This document shows positions 32,594 through 41,137 of a stretch of DNA of 43,703 nucleotides, in pieces. The notes under the pieces are model-generated. The model did not search any database. It had not been told where the DNA came from and saw nothing but the letters and a program-made list of their open reading frames with translations. Position 1 is the stretch's first letter. Each line of letters starts with the position of its first letter. The position numbers and the translations under genes were made by a program. This DNA comes from Solibacteraceae bacterium (GTDB lineage: Bacteria > Acidobacteriota > Terriglobia > Bryobacterales > Bryobacteraceae): assembly GCA_026984795.1 (NCBI GenBank), contig JALSRK010000054.1:1-43703 (forward strand), written 5' to 3'.

Positions 32594-34945
32594 ATGAGCA
32601 AGCACTCCTTCACGCGCAGTCGCCTGGCGGTTGCCGTCCTGTTCCTCGCCGCGTTTCCTCCACTTCGCGCCGCGGCGGCAGAAGCCCGTCCCCTGGTCTT
32701 CCCGTTGCCGCAGGAGATCAAGGTTACCGGGCAAGATTTCTCCATCACCGAACGGACCCCCATTCTCTTGCCCGACGACCCGGCGAAGGCCGATTTGCAG
32801 CTCGCGCGGTTCCTCGTAGCGGAACTGAGCGACCGTTATCAGCTCGCGCTCTCCGTTGTGCGCGCCGCCGATCTGCCTGAGGACCGGCCGGTCATCGTGA
32901 TGGGATCGGTGGACAACCGGCTTGTGCGACAGTATTGCCGGAAGCTGGACCTCCAGGTGGCTGCCGGGTCACCGGGTCCCGAAGGTTATGTGCTGCGGGT
33001 GGACGGCCGGGGGATTCTGATCGCCGGAAGCGACGACGCCGGCGCCTTTTATGGACTCCAGTCCTTGCGCCAGCTCATTTACCGCACGAAAGAGGGCCTG
33101 CGCGTCCGTGGCGTCTGGATCCGCGATTGGCCGCACAAGGGCTTTCGCGGCATCCGGCTGTATCTGCCGGGGCGCGAGAACCTCACGTTCTTCCGCCGGT
33201 TCTTGCGCAACTTCATGGCTTTGTACAAGTACAACAAGGTCATTATCGAAGTAAACGCAGCGATGCGCCTCGACCGCCATCCGGAGCTGAACGCCGGTTG
33301 GATCGAGTTCGCCGACTCGCTGAATTACAGCCGCAGGAGCCGTGCCCGCGGGCCGGGGATGCAGGCTCAGGACTCCGCCCACCACGATACCGGCGACGGG
33401 CGGGTGCTCGAGAAGGAGGAGGTCTCCGCGCTCGTCGATTACGCCCGCAGTCTCCATATCGACGTCATCCCGGAGATCCCCACCTTGACGCACTCGTATT
33501 ACCTGCTCACCCGCCATCGGGAACTCGCGGAGATCCCGAACGCCGAGTGGCCGGACACTTACTGCACCCGCCATCCCAAGACCTATGACCTCGTCTTCGA
33601 CGTCTTCGACGAGTACATCGAAGTCATGCGGCCGAAGATCGTCTCCATCGGCCACGACGAGTACCGCATCCCCGTCGATATCTGCCCGCGGTGCCGGAAC
33701 GCCGATCGCGGCGAGATCTTCGGCAAGGACGTCAAGACCCTCCACGACTACCTGGCCGCCAAAGGGATCCGCACCGCGATGTGGGGCGATCACCTCATCG
33801 AAAGGAACCGGGGCAGAGGACTCCGGAAGTGGACTTCGCCCAGCGGCTACACCTACTACGCGCCGGGCGCGTTGACCCCGGAGCAGGTAGAAAAGTGGAT
33901 CCCGAAGGATGTGCTTATCTTCAACTGGTTCTGGCAAGAGGGCGGGCGCCACAACCGGGGCGAGATCAACGAGATCGACTTCGCCAACTGGAGGTTCGAG
34001 CAGATCTACGGCAATTTCCTGCCCGAAATCCAGGACTACCGACGGCGCAGCGCGCGGCCGAGCATCCTGGGCGGGGCCCCCTCGTCCTGGGCGGCCACCA
34101 CCGAGCTGAACTTCGGCAAAGACTTGATGTATCCCTTCCTGGGCTGCGCCAACCGCCTGTGGTCGAAACACTGGCCCGAGACCGAGCGCATGTACCGCAT
34201 CGCCCAGGCGCTCATGCCGGCGGTCTACCGCAACCTTCGCGCCCGGCCGCTGCCGAGCGAAGAAGGCGATCCGGTTGTGCCGGTGGATCTCTCGGCTCGT
34301 TTCACTGCCGATACAGCCGGGCTCGATGTCACGGGTATCCGTACCGGTGAGGTCCGCTTGGGGCGGAAAGTCTTCACCCTCGGGACGCCGCAAGGGTCCC
34401 GCGGCATCGTCACTGTTCGCGTGCAGACCAAGGCGGCATCCCCCGTTCCCGCATCCGGCGCGATCCGCATCGGCGCCGACGCCAGCAGCCTGATCTTCCT
34501 GCATGCCACTGCGCAGCCTGCCCGCAATGCCTTTGCGTACCGGCAGATCTTCAATTTCGCTGATACTGCGGACTTGCTTGGCTGGTATGACGTCGTCTAC
34601 GAAGACGGACTGGTCATGACGGTTCCGATCCACTATGGCGTGAACATCCTCGAGTGGAACTGGTTGCGAAACGCCCCGCCCCGTAGCCTCGCTTATCAGG
34701 CCGAGCTCGTTGACGTGTCCGAGCCTGGGCGGCCGCCGGTTTCGTTCTTCGCTTTCGAGTGGAAGAACCCGCGGTTTGGGAAGGTGATCAAGGAAGTTCG
34801 CTTGAAAGGCGCCGCCGGGTTCCGGCGCTACGACGGCTCCCCGAGCCCGGAGAACGCCGTGTTGCTGGCGGCGATCAGCTACGTGAAGGCTCGCCAGGCC
34901 CCGCCGGTGGGCAGACCGCTGGCGGTGAGTGCAGCTCAACCTTGA
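32594..34945 (+). CDS. GH20-like beta-N-acetylhexosaminidase, exported
   Basis: This 783-residue protein has an N-terminal signal peptide (L-A-V-A-V-L-F-L-A-A-F ending near A-A-A-E). A GH20b-type domain with G-A-F-Y-G-L-Q-S-L-R-Q-L follows, then a TIM barrel. The barrel carries the Asp-Glu pair typical of GH20 (Asp355-Glu356 in S-I-G-H-D-E-Y), although the residue before it is His instead of the usual Gly. It should release N-acetylhexosamine from glycans in the periplasm or outside. The C-terminal third has extra beta domains of unknown role. ATG at 32594 begins the signal; the frame extends upstream to 32459 without a leader. A tandem hydrolase gene follows after 12 bases, so both probably form one operon. 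Confidence 0.78.
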   Translation: MSKHSFTRSRLAVAVLFLAAFPPLRAAAAEARPLVFPLPQEIKVTGQDFSITERTPILLPDDPAKADLQLARFLVAELSDRYQLALSVVRAADLPEDRPVIVMGSVDNRLVRQYCRKLDLQVAAGSPGPEGYVLRVDGRGILIAGSDDAGAFYGLQSLRQLIYRTKEGLRVRGVWIRDWPHKGFRGIRLYLPGRENLTFFRRFLRNFMALYKYNKVIIEVNAAMRLDRHPELNAGWIEFADSLNYSRRSRARGPGMQAQDSAHHDTGDGRVLEKEEVSALVDYARSLHIDVIPEIPTLTHSYYLLTRHRELAEIPNAEWPDTYCTRHPKTYDLVFDVFDEYIEVMRPKIVSIGHDEYRIPVDICPRCRNADRGEIFGKDVKTLHDYLAAKGIRTAMWGDHLIERNRGRGLRKWTSPSGYTYYAPGALTPEQVEKWIPKDVLIFNWFWQEGGRHNRGEINEIDFANWRFEQIYGNFLPEIQDYRRRSARPSILGGAPSSWAATTELNFGKDLMYPFLGCANRLWSKHWPETERMYRIAQALMPAVYRNLRARPLPSEEGDPVVPVDLSARFTADTAGLDVTGIRTGEVRLGRKVFTLGTPQGSRGIVTVRVQTKAASPVPASGAIRIGADASSLIFLHATAQPARNAFAYRQIFNFADTADLLGWYDVVYEDGLVMTVPIHYGVNILEWNWLRNAPPRSLAYQAELVDVSEPGRPPVSFFAFEWKNPRFGKVIKEVRLKGAAGFRRYDGSPSPENAVLLAAISYVKARQAPPVGRPLAVSAAQP

Positions 34946-34957
34946 CCAAGCCGCGCC

Positions 34958-37081
34958 ATGACGCGCCGTCAGCTCCTAGCGAACTCTCTCGCCTTCGGCC
35001 TGGCGCCGGCTATCTTGAAAAGCGGCCTCTCTTATCCCGGCGTCCTGTACCGCGACTATTCCCGTTGTTTGCCCGATTATCTTCGTTTCCTCGCGGCTCG
35101 AGCCTACGGGAGACGAAACCGGGCGATTGCCGAGCTCACCACGTCTGAGGCGATTCGAAAGCGGCAAAGGTGGGTGCGAGAGACCTTCTGGCGGCTCGCC
35201 GGCGGGCGGCCACGCCGGACGCCGCTGAACGCTCGGGTCGTCGGGGTCTTAGAGAGGGCTGGTTACCGGTTGGAGAAGGTAGTCTATGAAAGCCAGCCTG
35301 GGTTGTTCGTGCCGGCGAACCTGTATGTGCCCACGCGGGGGCGCCCCCCCTTTCCCGGTGTGCTGTTTCAGCTCGGCCACTCCCTGGCAGGCAAAGCCGC
35401 CCCCGCGTATCAGAAATGCTGCCAGGGGTTGGCTCGGCTCGGGTATGTAGTTCTCACCTTCGATCCGATGGGACAGGGAGAGAGGCGGGGCCACTCTCGA
35501 GAGTACCTGCAGCGGCTGGCGCATCACGACGGCGAGCACACCATACCAGGGCGCCGCATGCTCCTTACGGGCGACACGGCGACCCGGCTCATGGTCTGGG
35601 ATGCGGTTCGCAGTCTCGATTACCTGGCCTCCCGGTCCGAAGTCGACCCGACTCGACTAGCATCGACCGGGAATTCCGGGGGCGGCACAATGACCATGAT
35701 GCTGGCCGCCGTGGACGATCGTCTGGCGGCCGTAGCGGCTTCCTGTCCGAACACCGAGAACGTGGCGAGCGCACAGTTCGATCCTCCCGGTGCCGTTGAC
35801 GACGCCGAACAGAACTTCATCGGCGCAGGGCCGGTCGGCTTCGCCCGATGGGACTTGCTCTATCCTTTGGCACCCAAGCCGTGCCTGATTCTCGTGAGCG
35901 ATAAAGACTCTTTCGGCACGTATTCACCCGCTTATATTTCCAATGGGTGGGAAGAGTTCCAAAAGCTCCGCCGTGTTTACGAAATCCTCGGTGAGCCCGA
36001 ACACGTAGCCTGGTACGCCACGCCGCTTCCTCACGGTCTTGCTTACAACATGCGGCTGGAGATTTATGAGTGGCTCAACCGCTGGCTGAAGAACACCCCT
36101 GACCCAGTGGTTTCCGAGCCGCCCGTGAATCCGGAAGAAGCTGAAGCCTTGTGGGTGGCGCCGGATGGCGATGTTGTGCGCTCCTTGGGCGGGGAGACCC
36201 CGTTCACCCTCAATCGTAGACGTGCCGCGCGAGTACGGGTGCCGCCGGCTGTTGCTGACCTCATCCGGTTGCCGGGTGCCGAGCGGCCGTCCCCGTCCCT
36301 GCGAGCCCGGACCCTTGGGCGCGCCGAGTTTCTCCGGTGCGACGTGGCCGCATTGGATGTCCCTTCGGCGGAAAAAGTGTCGGTGCCTGCTTGGCTGTTC
36401 CTGCCCCGCAAGGCCGATAGCTCGAAACCTGCCGTGATCGCCCTCGAGCCTGGGGGGAGGAACGCACGCTGGCGCGAAGGGCAGCTTTATCAGTCGCTCG
36501 CCGCGGAAGGCCTGCTGGTGTGCCTCCCGGACCTGCGCGGCATCGGCGATCTGGAGCCAGCCTACCCAGCCGGGAATCCCCGGCGTGCCCGGCGGTACCA
36601 CAATCAAGAAGACTTCGCCTGGGCATCCTTCGTCTTGGGCAAGCCGCTGCTAGGCCAGCGCATCACCGACCTCCTGGCTGTCGTGGCCGCGGTGCGGAAT
36701 CTCGATGCTGCAGCTGGGCGGCGGCTGGTGGTGGCGGCGCAGGGCATGATGACGGTGCCGGCTCTGTTCGCTGCGGCGCTGGACGAGCATATCCACAGCC
36801 TGTACTTAGCCGGGGGGCTGGTTTCGTACCGCAGTATCGTGGAGATCGAACAAGCCGACCACCCGTTCGCGAACTATTTGCCGGGGGTGCTCCTTGCTGC
36901 CGACCTGCCCGAGCTCGTAGCATCTCTAGCGCCCCGGTGCGTCCACCTGGCAGGGGCCGTGGACGCGACCGGGAGAACTCTCAAACCCGATCAGGTCCGG
37001 GCCGTTTACCGGGCTTGCGGCAACGTTGATGTCTCCCCCACTGCTCGATGGAACCACACCGCCCTCAAGCGGCTTGGCTAG
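34958..37081 (+). CDS. Tandem alpha/beta-hydrolase (acetyl-xylan-esterase-like), second domain inactive-looking
   Basis: The 707-residue protein has a Tat-like leader (M-T-R-R-Q-L-L-A-N-S) and two hydrolase-type domains. The first (about 100-380) has the nucleophile elbow G-N-S-G-G (Ser240), an acidic residue in V-S-D-K-D (about 315-317) and His359 in P-L-P-H-G-L. This matches Abhydrolase_7/AXE1-like esterases that act on sugar or peptide esters. The second (about 470-707) repeats the fold (E-P-G-G, D-L-R-G-I-G) but has Gln595 where the serine should be, so it is probably non-catalytic. It follows the GH20 gene by 12 bases and precedes an IclR regulator. The substrate is unknown; deacetylation of carbohydrates is the best guess. 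Confidence 0.78.
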   Translation: MTRRQLLANSLAFGLAPAILKSGLSYPGVLYRDYSRCLPDYLRFLAARAYGRRNRAIAELTTSEAIRKRQRWVRETFWRLAGGRPRRTPLNARVVGVLERAGYRLEKVVYESQPGLFVPANLYVPTRGRPPFPGVLFQLGHSLAGKAAPAYQKCCQGLARLGYVVLTFDPMGQGERRGHSREYLQRLAHHDGEHTIPGRRMLLTGDTATRLMVWDAVRSLDYLASRSEVDPTRLASTGNSGGGTMTMMLAAVDDRLAAVAASCPNTENVASAQFDPPGAVDDAEQNFIGAGPVGFARWDLLYPLAPKPCLILVSDKDSFGTYSPAYISNGWEEFQKLRRVYEILGEPEHVAWYATPLPHGLAYNMRLEIYEWLNRWLKNTPDPVVSEPPVNPEEAEALWVAPDGDVVRSLGGETPFTLNRRRAARVRVPPAVADLIRLPGAERPSPSLRARTLGRAEFLRCDVAALDVPSAEKVSVPAWLFLPRKADSSKPAVIALEPGGRNARWREGQLYQSLAAEGLLVCLPDLRGIGDLEPAYPAGNPRRARRYHNQEDFAWASFVLGKPLLGQRITDLLAVVAAVRNLDAAAGRRLVVAAQGMMTVPALFAAALDEHIHSLYLAGGLVSYRSIVEIEQADHPFANYLPGVLLAADLPELVASLAPRCVHLAGAVDATGRTLKPDQVRAVYRACGNVDVSPTARWNHTALKRLG

Positions 37082-37117
37082 GGCGGCGGACGGCGCTGGC
37101 AGGCACGGTGACGAATC

Positions 37118-37133
37118 GTCCAGCATGATGGAC
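37118..37133. promoter_or_regulatory. Inverted repeat upstream of iclR-type gene
   Basis: GTCCA (37118-37122) and TGGAC (37129-37133) are perfect 5-base arms around GCATGA. It lies just before the promoter candidates and could be an autoregulatory IclR operator. Confidence 0.35.
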
Positions 37134-37159
37134 AATTACGACACGGCGGTACAATCAGC

Positions 37160-37187
37160 TGGACACCGGTCAGCCCGCCGGTAGTAT
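37160..37187 (+). promoter_or_regulatory. Candidate promoter of the IclR regulator
   Basis: TGGACA (37160-37165) is followed after 16 bases by TAGTAT (37182-37187), 29 bases before the ATG. A second overlapping pair, TGGACA (37129-37134) with TACAAT (37150-37155) and 15-base spacing, lies just upstream. Confidence 0.45.
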
Positions 37188-37216
37188 ACTCCAGCTTGGA
37201 GAGGAGAGCGCAGCAT

Positions 37217-38044
37217 ATGGGCACGAGTGCGCATGCCACTTCCGTCGAACGAGCTCTCGCCATCCTCGAGTTCCTGGATGGGGCCCGCCGCGGCTGGAAC
37301 ATTTCCGAAATCAGCCGCAAGCTGCAGATTCCCAAGAGCAGCACGCATGTCCTCGTGCGGACCCTGGAGCGGCAAGGCTACCTGAAGCGAGAGCCGGGTT
37401 CTCGTGGTTATACGTTGGGGCTGAAGCTTTACGGTTTGGGCCGCGGCGTCATGCGGAACCTCTCCCTGCCGTCACAGGCGCTGCCGGCAATGAGGGCCCT
37501 CTCGGAACAGACCGGCCTGACGGTTCATTTGGCCGTGCTCGACGTCGATCAAGCTATTTATATTCAGAAAGTTGAAGCGCCTGGCCTGATCCGGTTCGAC
37601 ACCTACATCGGCAAACGGACTAACCTGCACTGCACGGCGATCGGGAAAGCTCTACTGGCTTACACGACCTGGCAGAGGCAGCAGCGCTTCCTGTCCCGGG
37701 GATCCTTCGCCCGGTATACCAAGAACTCCATCACAACCGCCGCAGCTCTCCGGCAGGAACTGCAGCGAATCCGCCAACGTGGCTATGCGATCGACGACGA
37801 GGAAGAGGAACTTCAGATCCGTTGCGTAGCCGCTCCCGTACTCGATTCCGCCGGGGAGCTGGTGGCGGCGATTGGGGTTACGGGCACGACCGGCCAGGTT
37901 CAGGAAGGGCAGATCTCGTGGTTGGGCCGCACCGTGAGGCAGGCAGCCAACCGGATTCTGCAGTCGCAGAGTGCAGGGGGCGGGTGGCGCACGGCCGCCG
38001 GGATGCCGGCGGATGGCGTTCCGCCGGCCGGCGCGCGGCCTTGA
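37217..38044 (+). CDS. IclR-family transcriptional regulator
   Basis: This 275-residue protein has an N-terminal winged helix (about 10-70: S-V-E-R-A-L-A-I-L-E-F-L, then I-P-K-S-S-T-H-V-L-V-R-T-L) and a C-terminal effector domain. The latter has the family segments R-T-N-L-H-C-T-A-I-G-K-A-L-L-A and G-Y-A-I-D-D-E-E. IclR proteins bind small carbon metabolites and repress or activate nearby catabolic operons. The ATG at 37217 has a strong GGAGAGGAG upstream. Its neighbours are a GH20/esterase pair upstream on the same strand and a membrane acyltransferase/aminotransferase pair converging from downstream; any of these may be targets. The last 25 residues are Gly/Ala/Pro-rich and probably disordered. 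Confidence 0.9.
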   Translation: MGTSAHATSVERALAILEFLDGARRGWNISEISRKLQIPKSSTHVLVRTLERQGYLKREPGSRGYTLGLKLYGLGRGVMRNLSLPSQALPAMRALSEQTGLTVHLAVLDVDQAIYIQKVEAPGLIRFDTYIGKRTNLHCTAIGKALLAYTTWQRQQRFLSRGSFARYTKNSITTAAALRQELQRIRQRGYAIDDEEEELQIRCVAAPVLDSAGELVAAIGVTGTTGQVQEGQISWLGRTVRQAANRILQSQSAGGGWRTAAGMPADGVPPAGARP

Positions 38045-38123
38045 CGGGAGCAAGCCGGAGGCGGGCCGCCCGTGCCCTGGAGTGGCGCCCTGCCAGCTGG
38101 AGCGGCCCGGATGTTCCGCCGAT

Positions 38124-38140
38124 GACGGCGCGGCGCCGTC
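38124..38140. terminator. Palindromic hairpin between convergent iclR-type and nagX-like genes
   Basis: GACGGCGCGGCGCCGTC can fold with 6-base arms (GACGGC/GCCGTC) between two convergent gene ends. No T-tract follows on either strand, so terminator function is only suggested by position. Confidence 0.3.
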
Positions 38141-38148
38141 TGGCCGCC

Positions 38149-39276
38149 TCAAACCCTGAGGAAGATCTTCCTCTGGTACATCCAGTACAGGATCAGCCAC
38201 TCGACGGCGATGACGGCCGAAGCCTCGAGCAACGGACCCGAAGCGCCCAATGCGGCGGCGAGGGGGGCGGTGAAGATCCCGACGATCCGGTCGACCGGGA
38301 CCAGCACCACCCCGAGATAGATGGCGATGGCGTTCATGCCGATGACGGCGAACGGGAACGCCCACTTCTTGTAGGCGCGGACCTCGATGATCCAGAAGAA
38401 GAGGGCGAACAGCAGGCAAGACCAGCCGGCCGAAACCAGGCCGTACGTGGTGGTCCACAGCTTCATGATCACGGGGATCCACGGAGTCAGCGCATAGCCG
38501 GCGGCCAGGCAGCCCAGGCCGGCCAAGGTGACGGTCAGGAGTTTCTTGCGCCCCGCAACGCTACTGAGCAAAACGCGGCCGAGGAGCAGGCCCAGGATCG
38601 TCGTCGCCGCCGGGGGAAAGGCCGTCAGCACCGTGCCCCATCCCTCCGGATGGGTCCGGCCGAGGACGGCGAGGTCCACCATCGTGACGAGGTTCCTGCC
38701 TTGGACGTAGCTGCCGTCGGGGCCGGGTACGAAGGCCAGCAGCAAGCCGTGAGCGGCGAGGATTGCCGCGCCCACTGCCGCCTGCGCCTTGGGGGAAGGA
38801 ACGTAGAGGGCCAGGAAGGCCGCCAGGAAATAAGCGATGGCGATCGGCTGCAAGGCGCTGCTGAGTTCGATCAGCTCCGGCCTGCCGTCGAGCACCGAGC
38901 CGCGCAACGATCCGAGCAGGAACAGGATCACCGAGCGCCGCACCACGTGCGCGATCAGCAGTTCGCGGCTCTGAGTAAGCCGCCGGCGGGCGAACGAGAA
39001 CGGGATCGACATCCCGACCATCAGCATGAACGACGGCCAGATGATGTCGTAGTAGCGCAGGCCTTCCCAGGGCGAGTGGGTCAACTGATAAGCGAAGAAG
39101 CCGGCCAGCGACGAGCTCAGCCCGCGGAGCGCCAGGGCCAGCGAAGTGCCGCCGACGATCCAGAACATCGTGAACCCGCGGAAGGCGTCGAGCGAGACGA
39201 GCCGGCCCGGACGGCGGTCGGGCGGCGTTTGAACATCTACGCTTACCGGTTTCGGCGACGGGGTCCGGCTGCTCAC
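38149..39276 (-). CDS. NagX-like multi-pass membrane acyltransferase (HGSNAT/DUF5009-type)
   Basis: This membrane protein of about 375 residues has roughly ten helices. The N-terminal L-V-S-L-D-A-F-R-G-F-T-M-F signature is typical of bacterial relatives of heparan-alpha-glucosaminide N-acetyltransferase (COG4299, NagX). That group is linked to amino-sugar acetylation across the membrane. Other supporting segments are Y-Y-D-I-I-W-P-S-F-M-L-M-V-G-M-S-I-P near 70 and the I-G-M-N-A-I-A-I-Y-L stretch toward the end. The GTG at 39276 overlaps the stop of the upstream aminotransferase (GTGA) and has GGAGAAGG just before it, so translation is coupled. The longer frame to 39498 is a shadow of that gene. 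Exact substrate unknown. Confidence 0.83.
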   Translation of the reverse strand: MSSRTPSPKPVSVDVQTPPDRRPGRLVSLDAFRGFTMFWIVGGTSLALALRGLSSSLAGFFAYQLTHSPWEGLRYYDIIWPSFMLMVGMSIPFSFARRRLTQSRELLIAHVVRRSVILFLLGSLRGSVLDGRPELIELSSALQPIAIAYFLAAFLALYVPSPKAQAAVGAAILAAHGLLLAFVPGPDGSYVQGRNLVTMVDLAVLGRTHPEGWGTVLTAFPPAATTILGLLLGRVLLSSVAGRKKLLTVTLAGLGCLAAGYALTPWIPVIMKLWTTTYGLVSAGWSCLLFALFFWIIEVRAYKKWAFPFAVIGMNAIAIYLGVVLVPVDRIVGIFTAPLAAALGASGPLLEASAVIAVEWLILYWMYQRKIFLRV

Positions 39277-40637
39277 GGGGCCTTCTCCGGAAGCGGTTCC
39301 GCGCGGCGCTTCTCCAGGCAGCGCTCCAGACAGGTTCTGAAGGCGGCCAGCGTCTCGGCGAGATCGCCGGCGGTGTGGGCTGCCGAAATGGATATCTGCT
39401 TGGTGGCCACCGGGAACCAGTAGATGCCTGCCTGGATGAGTTCCCGCCGCAGCTCTTCGTCGAGCGCGTAGTCGTGATGGCCGGCCAGGTCGTGCCAATC
39501 GACGGGTTCGTGATCCATGAAATAGACGCAGAAGGCCGACGCCTGCCGCGCCACGGCGGCCCGGAGGCCGAATTCTTCGAGCGCCTCCCGCAGGCCGGAC
39601 TCGAACTGCTCGCTGAGCGCCTCCAGGCGCCGGTAGACGGCGCCTCCGTCCGCCGTCAGTCGCTCGATGGTTGCGATGGCCGCCGCCACGGGGACCGGAT
39701 GAGCATTGTAGGTGCCGGCCAGCAGGACCCGGCGCTCGGGGTCCGGATGGACGAAGTAGTCCATCAGCTCCCGCCGGCCGCCGAGCGCGGCGATCGGATA
39801 GCCGTTGGCGATCGCCTTGCCGTAGACGGCGATGTCGGGCCGGACGCCCGCAGCGGTCGCGTAGCCCCCGACCCCGTTGCGGAACCCCGTCTTCACTTCG
39901 TCGAGAATCAACACGAAGCCGTGCTTGTCGGCCAGTTCGCGCAGCCCTTCCAGATAACCCGCCTGCGGCCGGATCACCCCGACGTTTTGGAGCACCGGCT
40001 CGGTGATCAGCGCGGCGATGGGGTACTTCTCACAGACATAGTCGACCGAGGCTAGGTCGTTGAAGTTCACCACGTGTACGAGTTTCCGCCGTTCCTCGGG
40101 GATTCCCGCGCTGATCGGCACGAAGGGATACTCGCCGGGCGAGACGCGCGGTCCCAGACGCTCCAGCGGCGTCATCAGGTTGCATGCCACATCGTCGTGC
40201 CAGCCGTTGTAGCCGCCCTGGATCACGATGATGTGGTCCCGGCCGGTGACGGCCCGGGCGAGCCGGATGGCTTGCGAGGTCGCCTCGCTCCCCGTGTTGA
40301 GGAATTGGACCGAATCGACGAAGGGAATGTGTTCGCAGATCATCTCCGCCAGCCGGCCTTCCAGTTCCGTGGTCCCGCTGCCATAGAGGCTGGCGCCGCT
40401 CTCGAGCGTCCGCCGGACGGCCTCGTTCACGCAAGGATCGTTGTGGCCCAGCAGGTGAGGGCTGAAGGCGGCGTGGTAGTCGATGTAACGGTTCCCGTCC
40501 GCGTCCCACAGGTATTGGCCGCAGGCTCTGACGAAAACAATCGAGGGCTCGACCGCCCGGTTTACGGAAACCACGCCACCCGGGATGAACTGTTCATTAC
40601 GTCGCAAGATTCCCAAGGATGTCGAATATGAGCGCAC
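39273..40637 (-). CDS. Class III PLP aminotransferase (glutamate-1-semialdehyde aminomutase-like)
   Basis: This 454-residue fold-type I PLP enzyme has F-L-N-T-G-S-E-A-T (phosphate-binding loop, 116-120), the cofactor-ring Asp246 in L-I-L-D-E-V-K-T-G-F-R, and the Schiff-base Lys274 in V-Y-G-K-A-I-A-N-G-Y-P. It resembles glutamate-1-semialdehyde 2,1-aminomutase, D-phenylglycine and beta-amino-acid aminotransferases; no heme genes are near, so a catabolic aminotransferase is likelier. GTG at 40637 has AAAGGGA 7 bases upstream. It overlaps the NagX-like gene downstream by four bases. The D-aminoacylase gene lies upstream on the same strand beyond a 500-base gap. A link to D-amino-acid use is inference from this neighbourhood. 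Confidence 0.88.
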   Translation of the reverse strand: MRSYSTSLGILRRNEQFIPGGVVSVNRAVEPSIVFVRACGQYLWDADGNRYIDYHAAFSPHLLGHNDPCVNEAVRRTLESGASLYGSGTTELEGRLAEMICEHIPFVDSVQFLNTGSEATSQAIRLARAVTGRDHIIVIQGGYNGWHDDVACNLMTPLERLGPRVSPGEYPFVPISAGIPEERRKLVHVVNFNDLASVDYVCEKYPIAALITEPVLQNVGVIRPQAGYLEGLRELADKHGFVLILDEVKTGFRNGVGGYATAAGVRPDIAVYGKAIANGYPIAALGGRRELMDYFVHPDPERRVLLAGTYNAHPVPVAAAIATIERLTADGGAVYRRLEALSEQFESGLREALEEFGLRAAVARQASAFCVYFMDHEPVDWHDLAGHHDYALDEELRRELIQAGIYWFPVATKQISISAAHTAGDLAETLAAFRTCLERCLEKRRAEPLPEKAP

Positions 40638-41137
40638 GATATATCCCTTTCACTGCGGTACAGCCGGACACCCCACCACCCTGGCGGCTTCACCAGCCGC
40701 CGGTTTGCTGCAATCGCAGCCTTCAGACCGGCGGTTCGGATGCAATGGTCTGCTTCAGCTTGGGGCGGCCGCCGACGGGGAGGACTTCGAGTGGTTGCAT
40801 CGCTCACACCCGCCACGCGCCGGGGATCGGGATTCTGTCTCGCCTGCGGCTGTGCTTGTTTCAAACGCCCATGTTAGGGGCTCTTTTTTGACCGAACAAG
40901 GGGTAGGCGGGAAGATGTCCGTTTTGTGTTCACGAACCTGGACACAAACGGCAGCGTTGAGGCCAGAAGGCCTGGAGCCTTCGTCTCAATTGGTTCTGGA
41001 TGAGTCCAGTGGCGCGCCTGGCAGGGCCGGGCGAGCGGCTATTTGCGGCAGCCTCAGCGGGCAGTAACGACAAAGTCGGGGTAATTGCGATTCCTCGTTC
41101 CGGCCCCGGCCCTCGGGCACCGTGGTGCGGCAGCGGA
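40638..41137. other. Gene-free 500-base region between D-aminoacylase and aminotransferase
   Basis: No open frame here has a ribosome site or recognisable protein. The region is less GC-biased than its surroundings and contains two consecutive hairpins (40919-40951 and 40960-40973). It probably holds the aminotransferase promoter and perhaps the end of the D-aminoacylase transcript. I see no tRNA fold. Confidence 0.4.
40919..40951. repeat. Long imperfect inverted repeat in the intergenic region
   Basis: Left arm CCGTTTTGTGT (40919-40929) pairs with ACACAAACGG (40942-40951), leaving one bulged T, around a 12-base loop. A small GTTC-AC-GAAC palindrome covers the end of the left arm and part of the loop. 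A second hairpin AGGCC-AGAA-GGCCT follows at 40960-40973. It could be an operator or RNA structure. Confidence 0.45.

Noticed and set aside
32969-34939. 656-codon open frame antisense to the GH20 gene
   Set aside because: The sense frame has a signal peptide and GH20 motifs; the antisense frame has no recognisable domain.
40585-41067. 160-codon frame in the gap upstream of the aminotransferase
   Set aside because: No ribosome site, mixed low-complexity translation, and no domain; a segment that hinted at a mis-translated tRNA was checked by eye and no cloverleaf or T-arm was found.
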